NCBI GenBank assembly: GCA_031404455.1
Contig: JANNHP010000051.1
Span: 1-15,868, forward strand
DNA: 15,868 nucleotides
From: JANNHP01 sp031404455
Lineage (GTDB): Bacteria > Planctomycetota > JAJSAM01 > JAJVHW01
Direction: 5' to 3'
In this document: positions 5,592 to 13,544 of the stretch, one piece after another
How positions within the stretch are numbered: the stretch's first letter is position 1
How the letters are laid out: each line of letters begins with the position of its first letter
Made by a program: the position numbers and the translations under genes
The notes under the pieces: generated by a model
The model's input: only the letters and a program-made list of their open reading frames with translations
Database searches by the model: none
What the model was told of the DNA's origin: nothing

Positions 5592-8485
5592 CCAAGTCCT
5601 CGTCCGTGCGCGAGGACGCTCGCGCGTTCCTCGAGCGGGCGCTCACCGCCGAAACGACGGCGGAGGTCGTCCGGGCGGTCCGTTCGCAGGACGAGCTCGA
5701 CCCCGCGGACCTGGCGCCGGCCCTCATCGACGAAGCGACGTCGCGGCTCCGGCGCGACCCCCGGCTCGCGTTCTGGCTCGCGGTGACCGGCGCGCGGGCG
5801 GCCGACCGCGCGGGACGCGTCGCCGTGGCGGCGAACGGACTCGGCCGCGCGGGCGAAGCGCTCGTGAACCAGGGCCGCATGCGCGGCGCGCTGCGGTTCT
5901 ACTCCCGCGCGATCGGCTGCTTCCACCGGCTCGGCGCGCAGTCCGACGTGGGCGCCGTGCTGATCCGGCGGATCACGCCGCTCGCTTCGCTGGGCCACTA
6001 CGACGAGGCCCGCGCCGCCGCCGCCGCCGCGACGCGGCTCTTCGAGGGTCTCGGCGAGAGCCGCCGAGTGATCGAGATCGAGAACGCCTTGGGCGACCTC
6101 GGATCGCGGCGCGACCGTCCGCGCGCGGCGCTCGCGCACTTCCGGCGCGCTCGCTCGCTCGTCGACGCCTTGGCGCACCCGCGGCTCGTCGCCATCCTCG
6201 ACGTCAACAGCGCGAACTGCCTGGAGGCGCTCCACCGCTACCGCGCGGCGCAGCGGTACTTCGAACGCGCCCGCGGGACGTTCGAGCGCGAGGGCCTGCG
6301 CCACACCGCGGCGCAGGTCGACCAGAACCGCGCCTATTTCGCGCTCCTGCGCGGACGCTACGCCGAGTCGCTCGAGCTCTACGAGCGGGCGGAGACGACG
6401 CTGCGATCGATCTCCGAGACGAGCGAGCTCGCGCCGATCCGTCTGGAACTCGCGGAGCTCCATCTGCAGATGGGCATGCCCGCCGAGGCGCGCGTGTTCG
6501 CGGACGCCGCCGCGACGCGCCTCGAACGCGAGGGGCGCGCGAAGGAGAGTGCGCAGGCCGTCTACTTCGCCGCCGTCGCCGAGATGCTCCTCGGCCGGCC
6601 CGACGTCGCGGCGCAGCAGGCGGAGCGGGCGCGCGAGCGCTTCGCCGCGAGCGGAGAGAGCGTGTGGGTCGCCGAGTGCGATCTCCTGAAGGCCCACGCG
6701 CTCGCGGCGAACCCGGATGTCCATGCTTGCGCGCGGACGCTCGCCGAGTCGGCGCGCGCCGCCTTCGCCGAGGCCGCGAGACCGTCGCGCGTCGCGTCGG
6801 CCGAGATCCTCCTCGCGCGGCTCGACCTCGCCGCCGGGCGGCCCGCGGCGGCGCTCGCGCGGCTCGACCAGACGGAGAGCCGCACGCGACGCATCGACGC
6901 GCCGTGGGTGGAAGTCGAACTGCGCCGCAGGCGCGGACTCGCGCTCCTGGCCCTAGGCGACTTCGCCCGCGGCATCGAGGAGCTCCAGCGGGCGGTGCGC
7001 GTGCTCGAGGCGCACCGCGGCGGTGTCCCGGCCGACGAGTTCATGGTGTCCTTCCTCGCGTCGAAGTCCGCCGTGTACGCGGAGACGGTGGAAGCGCTCG
7101 CAGCCGTCGGCCGGGCCGAGGAGGCGTTCGAGTACTGCGAGCGCTCGCGGTCCCGCGCGCTCGTGGACATGCTCGCGTCGCGCAGCGTGTCGGCACGTCT
7201 CGTCCCCGGACGGGGCCTCGATCTCGCCGGAATGAAGGCGAGGAAGCTGCGCGAGGACCTGAACGCCGACTACGCGCACCTGCATCGCATCCGCGCGGGA
7301 CTCGAGACGGCGGCGCCGGAGCGCGTCGCGGAGATCTCCCGCGGCGCCTCCGAGCGCGAGGCGGAGTTCGCGTCGCTCTCGCGCGCGGCGTGGTCGAGGG
7401 ATCCCGAGTTCGCGTCGCTGACCGCGGTGGGAACCGTGAGACTCGCCCGCGTCCGGGAACTGCTCGACGCCGACACGACGCTGCTCGAGTACTTCGTCGC
7501 GGGCACGCGACTCTTCGCGTTCGTCGTCCGACGCGACGGGCTGACGGTGCGCCAGATCGCGGCGCCAGAGGCGGACCTCGCGCGCCGAGTGCAGAAGCTC
7601 CGCTTCCACCTCGCGCGGTTCCAGACCGGCGGCGACGTGGCGTCCCCTGCGCCGGCGCTCCACCTCGCTGCGACCCGCGCGAACCTCGCCGAGCTCCACG
7701 CGGTGCTCGTGGCGCCGGTCGCCGACCTCCTGACGACGCCGCGGATCGTCGTCGTGCCCCACGGAGTGCTGCACGGCGTTGCGTTCCACGCCCTGCCGGA
7801 CGGCGACGGCTGGCTCTGCGACCGCTTCGACATCTCGTACGCGCCGAGCGCCGCTGTGTTCGGCTTCTGCGCCGCGCGGAGCGCCCGCGCAGGCGGCCCC
7901 GCCTCCGTCTTCGCGCTGCCCGACGAGGCGGCTCCGATGATCGCGGAGGAGGCGGCGAGCGTCGCCGCGGCGCTCGGACCCTCGACGCGATCGCACGTCG
8001 GGGCGGCGGCGACTGCGTCGAATCTGCGGCAGGCCGCCGCGACGTCGCGCCTCCTGCACATCGCCTCGCACGGCATGTTCCGCCCCGACCGGCCGGCGCT
8101 CTCGTCGATCCGGCTCGCCGACACATGGCTCAACCTCTACGACGTCTACGGACTCGACGTGCGCGCGGAACTCGTGGTGCTCTCGGCGTGCGAGACGGGA
8201 GTCGTCGAGCCGGGCAGCGGCGACGAGGCGCTCGGCCTCGTGCGCGGCTTCCTATTCGCCGGGGCACCGCGCGTGCTCGCGAGCCGCTGGCGCGTGAGCG
8301 ACCGTTCGACCGCGCTCTTCATGGGCACGTTCCACGGCGCGCTGAGGGAAGGGCTTTCGTACGACGCCGCACTCGGGCGGGCGATGCGGACCGTCCGCGA
8401 GATCCACCCGCATCCGTATCACTGGGCCGCGTTCTTCCTGGTGGGAGACGCACGCGGCAAGTTCCCGGATCCACACGAAAACTGA
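5588..8485 (+). CDS. TPR-CHAT caspase-like cysteine protease
   Basis: This 965-residue protein starts at the ATG overlapping the previous stop (ATGA). Residues from about 80 to 490 are helical tetratricopeptide-like repeats, for example MRGALRFYSRAIGCFHRLG, YRAAQRYFERARGTFEREG and YAESLELYERAETTLRSISE. A linker around residues 500-620 is rich in charged helices. The CHAT domain begins near residue 625. LLHIASHGMF carries the catalytic His828 and VVLSACETG the catalytic Cys868, 40 residues apart, as in active CHAT proteases. DEALGLVRGFLFAGAPRVLA and a final YHWAAFFLVG strand complete the fold. CHAT proteases are clan CD caspase/separase relatives, and the known TPR-CHAT protein Csx29 is switched on by a partner. 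Target and trigger are unknown here. With no signal peptide it should be cytoplasmic. Confidence 0.95.
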   Translation: MTKSSSVREDARAFLERALTAETTAEVVRAVRSQDELDPADLAPALIDEATSRLRRDPRLAFWLAVTGARAADRAGRVAVAANGLGRAGEALVNQGRMRGALRFYSRAIGCFHRLGAQSDVGAVLIRRITPLASLGHYDEARAAAAAATRLFEGLGESRRVIEIENALGDLGSRRDRPRAALAHFRRARSLVDALAHPRLVAILDVNSANCLEALHRYRAAQRYFERARGTFEREGLRHTAAQVDQNRAYFALLRGRYAESLELYERAETTLRSISETSELAPIRLELAELHLQMGMPAEARVFADAAATRLEREGRAKESAQAVYFAAVAEMLLGRPDVAAQQAERARERFAASGESVWVAECDLLKAHALAANPDVHACARTLAESARAAFAEAARPSRVASAEILLARLDLAAGRPAAALARLDQTESRTRRIDAPWVEVELRRRRGLALLALGDFARGIEELQRAVRVLEAHRGGVPADEFMVSFLASKSAVYAETVEALAAVGRAEEAFEYCERSRSRALVDMLASRSVSARLVPGRGLDLAGMKARKLREDLNADYAHLHRIRAGLETAAPERVAEISRGASEREAEFASLSRAAWSRDPEFASLTAVGTVRLARVRELLDADTTLLEYFVAGTRLFAFVVRRDGLTVRQIAAPEADLARRVQKLRFHLARFQTGGDVASPAPALHLAATRANLAELHAVLVAPVADLLTTPRIVVVPHGVLHGVAFHALPDGDGWLCDRFDISYAPSAAVFGFCAARSARAGGPASVFALPDEAAPMIAEEAASVAAALGPSTRSHVGAAATASNLRQAAATSRLLHIASHGMFRPDRPALSSIRLADTWLNLYDVYGLDVRAELVVLSACETGVVEPGSGDEALGLVRGFLFAGAPRVLASRWRVSDRSTALFMGTFHGALREGLSYDAALGRAMRTVREIHPHPYHWAAFFLVGDARGKFPDPHEN

Positions 8486-8506
8486 CACGAAGGGCGTATC
8501 GCGCGG

Positions 8507-8536
8507 GTTCGTGACTCGCGCGGACTGTGCACGAAC
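8507..8536. other. Inverted repeat between the CHAT and subtilase genes
   Basis: GTTCGTG (8507-8513) and CACGAAC (8530-8536) are perfect 7-bp arms 16 nt apart in the 67-nt gap. An alternative stem, CGCGCG with CGCGCG, overlaps it. This could be an attenuator that sets the CHAT to subtilase ratio, or an operator. Confidence 0.3.
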
Positions 8537-8552
8537 TCAGGGAGGAAGACAG

Positions 8553-9848
8553 ATGAGAGGCCATCAGAAGTGGCTCGCCCTCGCGTGTCTTGTGCTCGGC
8601 CCGTCGCCCGGCCCCGCGGGGGCCGAACCGACGGGCAGCGACGCCGCCGGCGTCCCGACGGGACGCTTCACGCTGACGGTCCCCGCGGCGCGCGCCGACG
8701 CGGACGCGATCAGCGCCCGCGTCGCCAACTACTTCGGCGAGGCGCGCCTCGTCGGCTCGCGGCGGGTGATTTCCCGCGGCGGCCCCGGCGTCGGGTTCGT
8801 GTTCGAGCTGCCGGGGGACGCGGCCGTGCGCAAGTCCGACGACCTCGCGCGGGCGCTGCGCCGCGTCGGCCGCGAGGTCGGCGGCGACGGCGCCGAGGAG
8901 CTGCGCCGCCGCGCGAAGGGGAAACCCGTCAACCTGCCGATCTTCGAGGGCGACTGGAACGCGCGCAGCGTGCGCACGCAGACGGCGCTCGCGCGGACGA
9001 GCACGTATGCGGCGCAGGTGAAGGCGACCGGGCGCGGACAGATCGTGGCCGTCCTCGACGGCGGGTTCGACCTCGGGCACGAGTTCCTCACGGGGCGTCT
9101 CGCGCCCCAGAGCTACGACGCGCTCGACGACGACGCGGATGCGCAGGATCTCGGCAACGGTTCGAACGACGACGCCGAGTTCGAGGCGCCGGGAGAGGCG
9201 GCGACGGATCGCGTCGTCGGACACGGCACGTTCGTCGCGAGCGTGGTGCTCGCCGTCGCGCCCGACGCGACGATCCTCCCGGTCCGCGTCCTCGACGACG
9301 AGGGCTGGGGCACCGACATCGCGCTCGCCTCCGGCATCTCGTACGCCGTCGAGCGGGGCGCTCGCGTGATCAACCTGAGCCTCGTCATCGCGAGCGCGTC
9401 GCAGCTCGTCCGGGACGCGGTGCGCGCCGCGTACGAGGCGGGCGTCGTGATCGTCGTCGCCTCGGGCAGCACGGACGACGGCTGGCAGAACGACCCGTAC
9501 CTCATCAGGCGGTCGATCTGCGTCGGCGCGACCGACGACGCGGACGTCGTGGCGCCCTGGTCCGTCACGAGCTCCCTCGTGCACGTCTTCGCGCCGGGCG
9601 TCGAGGTGTGCGGCGCGCTCGGCGGCGCCGGGCCCGCTGCCTACGGGCGATGGAGCGGCGTCAGCTTCGCCGTGCCGTTCGTCTCGGGCGGCGCCGCGAT
9701 GATGCGCGAGAAGCACCCGGACGACTGGACGGCCCGCGAAGTCAGGGACCGGCTCGCCGCGCCGGCGGCCCCCGCGTGGTTCCCTTCGGGCGCCCACGTC
9801 ATGTGGCGGGGCCGCGTGGACCTCAACCTTTCCGTGCCGTGGAACTGA
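8553..9848 (+). CDS. Exported S8 (subtilisin-like) peptidase with substituted oxyanion residue
   Basis: This 431-residue protein starts at the ATG at 8553, with GGAGGA 6 nt upstream. The N terminus is a signal peptide (hydrophobic core WLALACLVLG, likely cut after PAGA). Residues from about 30 to 150 resemble a propeptide region. The catalytic triad is in order: Asp169 in VAVLDGGFDLGHEF, His224 in GHGTFVASVV and Ser371 in GVSFAVPFVSGGAAMM. The oxyanion-hole Asn of AAGN is replaced, since the segment reads VVASGSTDD with Ser306, 65 residues before the catalytic Ser (66 in subtilisin). Activity may be reduced or specialised. It follows the CHAT gene by 67 nt in the same direction and probably shares its transcript. 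It acts outside the cytoplasm, so it is unlikely simply to be cut by the CHAT protein. Confidence 0.92.
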   Translation: MRGHQKWLALACLVLGPSPGPAGAEPTGSDAAGVPTGRFTLTVPAARADADAISARVANYFGEARLVGSRRVISRGGPGVGFVFELPGDAAVRKSDDLARALRRVGREVGGDGAEELRRRAKGKPVNLPIFEGDWNARSVRTQTALARTSTYAAQVKATGRGQIVAVLDGGFDLGHEFLTGRLAPQSYDALDDDADAQDLGNGSNDDAEFEAPGEAATDRVVGHGTFVASVVLAVAPDATILPVRVLDDEGWGTDIALASGISYAVERGARVINLSLVIASASQLVRDAVRAAYEAGVVIVVASGSTDDGWQNDPYLIRRSICVGATDDADVVAPWSVTSSLVHVFAPGVEVCGALGGAGPAAYGRWSGVSFAVPFVSGGAAMMREKHPDDWTAREVRDRLAAPAAPAWFPSGAHVMWRGRVDLNLSVPWN

Positions 9849-9849
9849 T

Positions 9850-9864
9850 CCGGCGAGTCGCCGG
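9850..9864. terminator. Small hairpin after the subtilase gene
   Basis: CCGGCGA-G-TCGCCGG is a perfect 15-nt dyad beginning 2 nt after the stop codon. It lacks a U-tract. It may partly separate the protease operon from the histidine kinase gene 37 nt downstream of the stop. Confidence 0.3.
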
Positions 9865-9885
9865 AGAACGAGCGGAGCGATCCCC

Positions 9886-10668
9886 GTGAAGAACACGAGT
9901 CCGTCCAACCTGACGCTGCCCTTCGGAGCGGAAGCGTCGCTCCGTGTCCGCGTCCGGGAGCTCGAGCGCGAGCGCGACGCGCTCCGAGGCGAGGTGATCG
10001 GCCTGCAACGCGTGGCCGAGGCCGGTCTCCTGACCGGCGGACTCGCGCACGACCTGCGCAACCAGCTCACCGCGTTCCTCGGCGCCGCCGAGCTCGCGCT
10101 GATGCAGGGACACTCGGACGCCCTGCGCGAGGGGCTGCGCGCGACGATGCGCCAGGGCTGGCGGATGCACGAGACCGTCGACGCCTTCGTGCAGTTCGTC
10201 CAGCGCCGCGAGGGCCGAGCGCGGGTCTTCGAGGTGAAGGAATCGATGGACGGTCTCGAGCGGCTCGTCGACCCCGTCGCCCGCGGCGAGGGCGTGGAGT
10301 TCCTGCAGAGCTGCGCCACGCGCGCGTCGCTCTGCGCCGACCGTCAGCTCCTCGAGCAGGTGCTCGTGAACCTCTCGATGAACGCCGTCCGCGCCGCCGC
10401 GTCGGGCGGCGGGAGGGTGATCGCGAGCGCTGTCGACGGCGAGGACGGCTTCGTGAGGATCACCGTCCGCGACACCGGACCGGGAATCCGCGAGGACGTG
10501 AGGAGGCGGCTCTTCCAGCCGTTCGCGACGGGACACGCCGCGAGCGGCGGCACGGGTCTCGGCCTCTACGTCGCCCAGCAGATCGTGCAGCGCTGGGGCG
10601 GCACGATCCGCATCGAGACCTCCGGCACCGGGACCCGCGTCGACGTGGACCTGCCGATCGCGAGCTGA
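9886..10668 (+). CDS. Soluble histidine kinase without sensor or membrane domain
   Basis: This 260-residue protein starts at a GTG with GGAG 8 nt upstream. A short coiled-coil (residues 17-45, LRVRVRELERERDALRGEV) leads into the dimerisation helix AEAGLLTGGLAHDLRNQLTA, where His55 is the phosphorylation site. The ATPase domain has the N box NLSMNAVRAA, G1 DTGPGI, the F-box PFATG and G2 GTGLGLYVA. There is no transmembrane segment or PAS/GAF domain, so any input must come through the coiled coil or a partner protein. The neighbouring NtrC-type regulator is its likely substrate. Closest by architecture are the NtrB-like soluble kinases. Confidence 0.93.
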   Translation: MKNTSPSNLTLPFGAEASLRVRVRELERERDALRGEVIGLQRVAEAGLLTGGLAHDLRNQLTAFLGAAELALMQGHSDALREGLRATMRQGWRMHETVDAFVQFVQRREGRARVFEVKESMDGLERLVDPVARGEGVEFLQSCATRASLCADRQLLEQVLVNLSMNAVRAAASGGGRVIASAVDGEDGFVRITVRDTGPGIREDVRRRLFQPFATGHAASGGTGLGLYVAQQIVQRWGGTIRIETSGTGTRVDVDLPIAS

Positions 10669-10690
10669 ACGGGGGACCCAGCGTGCGGCG

Positions 10691-10746
10691 GGTCACGCGG
10701 AAGCGGTGATCCTCCTTCCTAACTCTCAGGCGGCACGGCGATTGCC
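10691..10746 (+). promoter_or_regulatory. Sigma54 (RpoN) promoter upstream of the NtrC-type regulator
   Basis: CGGCACGGCGATTGCC (10731-10746) matches the sigma54 consensus TGGCACG-N4-TTGC at nearly every key base, with GG (10732-10733) and GC (10744-10745) exactly 10 nt apart. The predicted start near 10757 leaves a short leader that contains the Shine-Dalgarno of the regulator. Upstream, the imperfect dyad GGTCAC...GTGATCC (10691-10712) could be an enhancer site for the regulator itself. The -24/-12 call is fairly strong; the enhancer site is speculative. Confidence 0.65.
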
Positions 10747-10774
10747 TTCCATGGGCGTACCCTGGGAGGCGCCG

Positions 10775-12139
10775 ATGGACGACACGATCCGGGTCCTTGT
10801 GGTCGACGACGAGTCGGGGCTTCGCCGCTTCCTCGCGAAGGAACTCGCGGCCCGGGGCTTCAAGGTGGACTCCGCCGCTTCCGGCGAGGAGGGGCTCCGC
10901 AAGATCTCGGAGTCCGTCTACGACGTGGTCCTCCTCGACATGAAGATGCCCGGCATGGACGGGCTCGCCGCGCTGCGGGAGATCCGCGCCCAGGAGCCGG
11001 CGCCCGAGGTGCTCATCCTCACCGGCCAGGGCAGCGTCGAGACCGCGGTGGCGGCGATGCGCGCCGGCGCTTTCCACTACCTCACGAAACCGTTCCACCT
11101 CGAGGAGCTCGAGGTCCAGATCCAGAAGGCGCGCGAGCAGAGCGCCCTCGTGCGCCGCGCGAACGCGTTCGAGCGCCTGATGGAGGGCTGGGACGCCCAG
11201 CTCGTCGGAGAGGCCCCGGCGCTCGAGCGCGTCCGCGAGATGATCCGGCGCGTCGCGCCTTCGGACACGAGCGTCGTCATCGAGGGCGAGAGCGGCACCG
11301 GCAAGGAGCTGATCGCCCGCGCGCTCCACGCGGGCAGCAAGCGGTCCGCCGCGCCGTTCGTCGTCGTCAACTGCGGCGCGCTGCAGGAATCGCTCCTCGA
11401 GAGCGAGATCTTCGGGCACGAGAAGGGATCGTTCACGGGCGCCGTGCGAACGAGGGAAGGACTCGCGGAGGCGGCTCACTCGGGCACGCTCTTCCTCGAC
11501 GAGATCGGCGAGATGAGCCTCGCCATCCAGGCGAAGTTCCTGCGCTTCCTCGAGAGCGGGGACGTCCGCCGCGTGGGCAGCAACCGCACGCAGCAAGTCG
11601 ACGTCCGCGTCGTCGCGGCGACGAACCGCACGCTCAGCGAGGAGGTGAAGGCCGGACGCTTCCGCGAGGACCTCTACTACCGCCTGCGCGTCTTCGCGAT
11701 CGAGGCGCCGCCGCTGCGCGACCGCCAGTCGGACGTGCCGCTGCTCGTCTCGCACTTCCTCGAGACGATCCGCGGCGTCGGCCACGGGCCGTTCAAGATC
11801 GACGCCGACGCGATGGACGCCATACGGCGCTACGCGTGGCCGGGGAACGTCCGCGAACTGCGCAACGCGGTCGAGCGGATGATGCTGCTCGCCGACGACG
11901 GCCGCATCACCGTGGCCTGCCTTCCGTCCGAGGTCGCGCGGACCGCGACGAAGGACCACCTCGGCGCGGACGAGCTGAATCTCGAGGTCGTGGAGCGTCA
12001 CCTGATCCTCAGGGCGCTGAAGGAGACCGGCGGCCGCAAGACCGAGGCCGCCGAGCGGCTCGGCATCTCGCTCCGCACGCTGTACAACAAGCTCCAGATC
12101 TACAAGTCGGAGGAGACCGCGGCCCCGCCGCCGGGCTAG
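10775..12139 (+). CDS. NtrC-family sigma54-dependent response regulator
   Basis: This 454-residue protein has the three classic parts. The receiver domain (residues 5-120) has acidic residues in VLVVDDE, the phosphoacceptor Asp55 in VVLLDMKMPGMDG, and a conserved Lys in HYLTKPF. The AAA+ domain has Walker A GESGTGKE (171-178), the sigma54 contact loop GSFTGA (218-223; usually GAFTGA) and Walker B GTLFLDEIGEMS. The region ends with the WPGNVRELRNAVERM sensor II segment. The C-terminal Fis-type helix-turn-helix is TEAAERLGISLRTLYNKLQI. It remodels sigma54 polymerase when phosphorylated. The ATG at 10775 has GGAGG 5 nt upstream and yields a standard N terminus. It lies between two histidine kinases and behind a sigma54 promoter, which suggests autoregulation. 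Ser for Ala in the GAFTGA loop is found in some active members. Confidence 0.96.
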   Translation: MDDTIRVLVVDDESGLRRFLAKELAARGFKVDSAASGEEGLRKISESVYDVVLLDMKMPGMDGLAALREIRAQEPAPEVLILTGQGSVETAVAAMRAGAFHYLTKPFHLEELEVQIQKAREQSALVRRANAFERLMEGWDAQLVGEAPALERVREMIRRVAPSDTSVVIEGESGTGKELIARALHAGSKRSAAPFVVVNCGALQESLLESEIFGHEKGSFTGAVRTREGLAEAAHSGTLFLDEIGEMSLAIQAKFLRFLESGDVRRVGSNRTQQVDVRVVAATNRTLSEEVKAGRFREDLYYRLRVFAIEAPPLRDRQSDVPLLVSHFLETIRGVGHGPFKIDADAMDAIRRYAWPGNVRELRNAVERMMLLADDGRITVACLPSEVARTATKDHLGADELNLEVVERHLILRALKETGGRKTEAAERLGISLRTLYNKLQIYKSEETAAPPPG

Positions 12140-12140
12140 C

Positions 12141-12158
12141 GTGCAATCCGTGCAATCC
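12141..12158. repeat. Tandem 9-bp direct repeat
   Basis: GTGCAATCC occurs twice without a gap just after the regulator stop codon. With two copies only, it may be a chance duplication or a small binding site. Confidence 0.4.
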
Positions 12159-12187
12159 CCCGGCAACGCCTGCGCGGAGCGGGCCCC

Positions 12188-13477
12188 GTGATCTCGCTCA
12201 GGTCGCAACTTCTCGCCGCCGTCGTCGCGACGATGCTCGGTGTCGTGGCGATCACGGCGCACGGTCTCCACCTCCTCAACGAGATCGACGAGGACGCGCA
12301 CAGGGTCCGCGAGGACCTGAACCGGCTCGCCACGACCGCGGAGATCGAGGACGCCGCCCGCGACCTCGCGGCGGGTCCGCACGGCGGGGACGCGGACGCC
12401 CTGCTCCATCGACTCGACGGCCTGATCGCGCGGATGCACGCCCTCGCCCCCGGCGCGCAGGACGCGGCCCGCCTCGCGAAGCTCGAGCGCCTCGTCGGCG
12501 TCGCCCGCGGGAACCCGACCTCGGAGAACTGGTTCCGGGCGGGCGAGGTCGCGGGCGAGATCGAGAAGGCGCTGATCCGCCGCACCCAGCAGGCCGACGA
12601 CGTGGAGGCGGCGGGGAGGAGCACCAACCAGGCGCTCTGGATGGGCGTCACTGTCGTGGCACTCTGCGCGATCGGAGCCGCCGCGGTGTTCTTCACCCGC
12701 TGGCGGCGCGAGCTGCGCGAGTCGCGCGAGCGGCTGCGGCGGAGCGACCGGCTCGCGGCGCTCGGCACGATCGCGGCGTCGGTCGCCCACGAGATCAACA
12801 ACCCGCTCGCCACGATCTCCGGCTGCGCGAGCGCGGTCCGCGACCGCATGAAGCGGCAGCCCGACGCCTGCGTCGATTCGCTCGAGTACCTCGAGATGAT
12901 CGAGGACGAGTCGCGGCGCTGCTCGGGCATCCTGAAGGGACTCCGCGACCTCGCGCGCGACGGACCCCCCGCGATGGCGCCGGCCGACGTGGTGAAACTC
13001 GCGCGCAGCGTGATCGCGCTGCTCGAGGTGGACCGCAGCGCGAAGCCGGTCGTGTTCGAGGTCGCGGGCGAGGAGCGGCTCGAGGCGATCTGCGACCCCG
13101 ACAAGATCAAGCAGCTCCTGCTCAACCTGCTCATCAACGCGCGCGAGGCGTCGAGCCCCGGCGGGCGGGTGACGGTGCGCGTCGAGCGGATCCCCGGCGA
13201 CGGCGCGCGCCTCGAGGTGGCGGACACGGGCCGCGGCATCGAGAAGCGCGACCTCTCACGGATCTTCGAGCCATTCCACACCGACAAGACGCAGGGACTC
13301 GGCATCGGCCTCTTCCTCTGCGAGCGCATCGCGGCGCTCCACGGCGGCACGATTCGCGCCACGAGCGAGGGCCGCGGCAAGGGCGCCCGGTTCGTCGTGG
13401 AGTTCCCGACCCGCCTCCCGGCGCAGTCCGCGGCGCGCGACGAGGACGCCGCCGAGTCGGTGCGCGGATCCCGCTGA
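12188..13477 (+). CDS. Membrane sensor histidine kinase
   Basis: This 429-residue protein starts at a GTG with GGAG 8 nt upstream. Transmembrane helix 1 (about residues 8-27, LLAAVVATMLGVVAITAHGL) and helix 2 (149-169, ALWMGVTVVALCAIGAAAVFF) enclose a mostly helical periplasmic sensor of about 120 residues. The dimerisation helix is GTIAASVAHEINNPLATISG, with His201 phosphorylated. The ATPase domain has NLLINAREAS, DTGRGIEK, FEPFHTDK and GLGIGLFLCE. It begins 48 nt after the regulator gene, so it probably belongs to the same operon and phosphorylates the same regulator. The sensed signal is unknown. The location just before arnBC hints at an envelope signal, by analogy with PmrB and PhoQ rather than by sequence similarity. 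Confidence 0.94.
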   Translation: MISLRSQLLAAVVATMLGVVAITAHGLHLLNEIDEDAHRVREDLNRLATTAEIEDAARDLAAGPHGGDADALLHRLDGLIARMHALAPGAQDAARLAKLERLVGVARGNPTSENWFRAGEVAGEIEKALIRRTQQADDVEAAGRSTNQALWMGVTVVALCAIGAAAVFFTRWRRELRESRERLRRSDRLAALGTIAASVAHEINNPLATISGCASAVRDRMKRQPDACVDSLEYLEMIEDESRRCSGILKGLRDLARDGPPAMAPADVVKLARSVIALLEVDRSAKPVVFEVAGEERLEAICDPDKIKQLLLNLLINAREASSPGGRVTVRVERIPGDGARLEVADTGRGIEKRDLSRIFEPFHTDKTQGLGIGLFLCERIAALHGGTIRATSEGRGKGARFVVEFPTRLPAQSAARDEDAAESVRGSR

Positions 13478-13497
13478 TCGCTGCGCCCGGCCCGGCG

Positions 13498-13517
13498 CCG
13501 CCGCAACGTTCCGGCGG
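13498..13517. terminator. Hairpin between the histidine kinase and arnB
   Basis: CCGCCG (13498-13503) pairs with CGGCGG (13512-13517) across an 8-nt loop. It lies 21 nt after the kinase stop and 28 nt before arnB. There is no U-tract. It may attenuate read-through into arnBC. Confidence 0.3.
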
Positions 13518-13544
13518 AGCCCGGTTCCTGAGAGACTCCCGCCG

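Noticed and set aside
5588..9848. A gasdermin-like pore protein as target of the CHAT protease
   Set aside because: None of the neighbouring proteins shows a gasdermin-like size, composition or lipidation motif. The subtilase is exported and so is not an obvious substrate.
10460..12790. Very long minus-strand open frame opposite the regulator and kinases
   Set aside because: It runs antisense to three clear signalling genes and has no motif. It arises from GC-rich codon structure.
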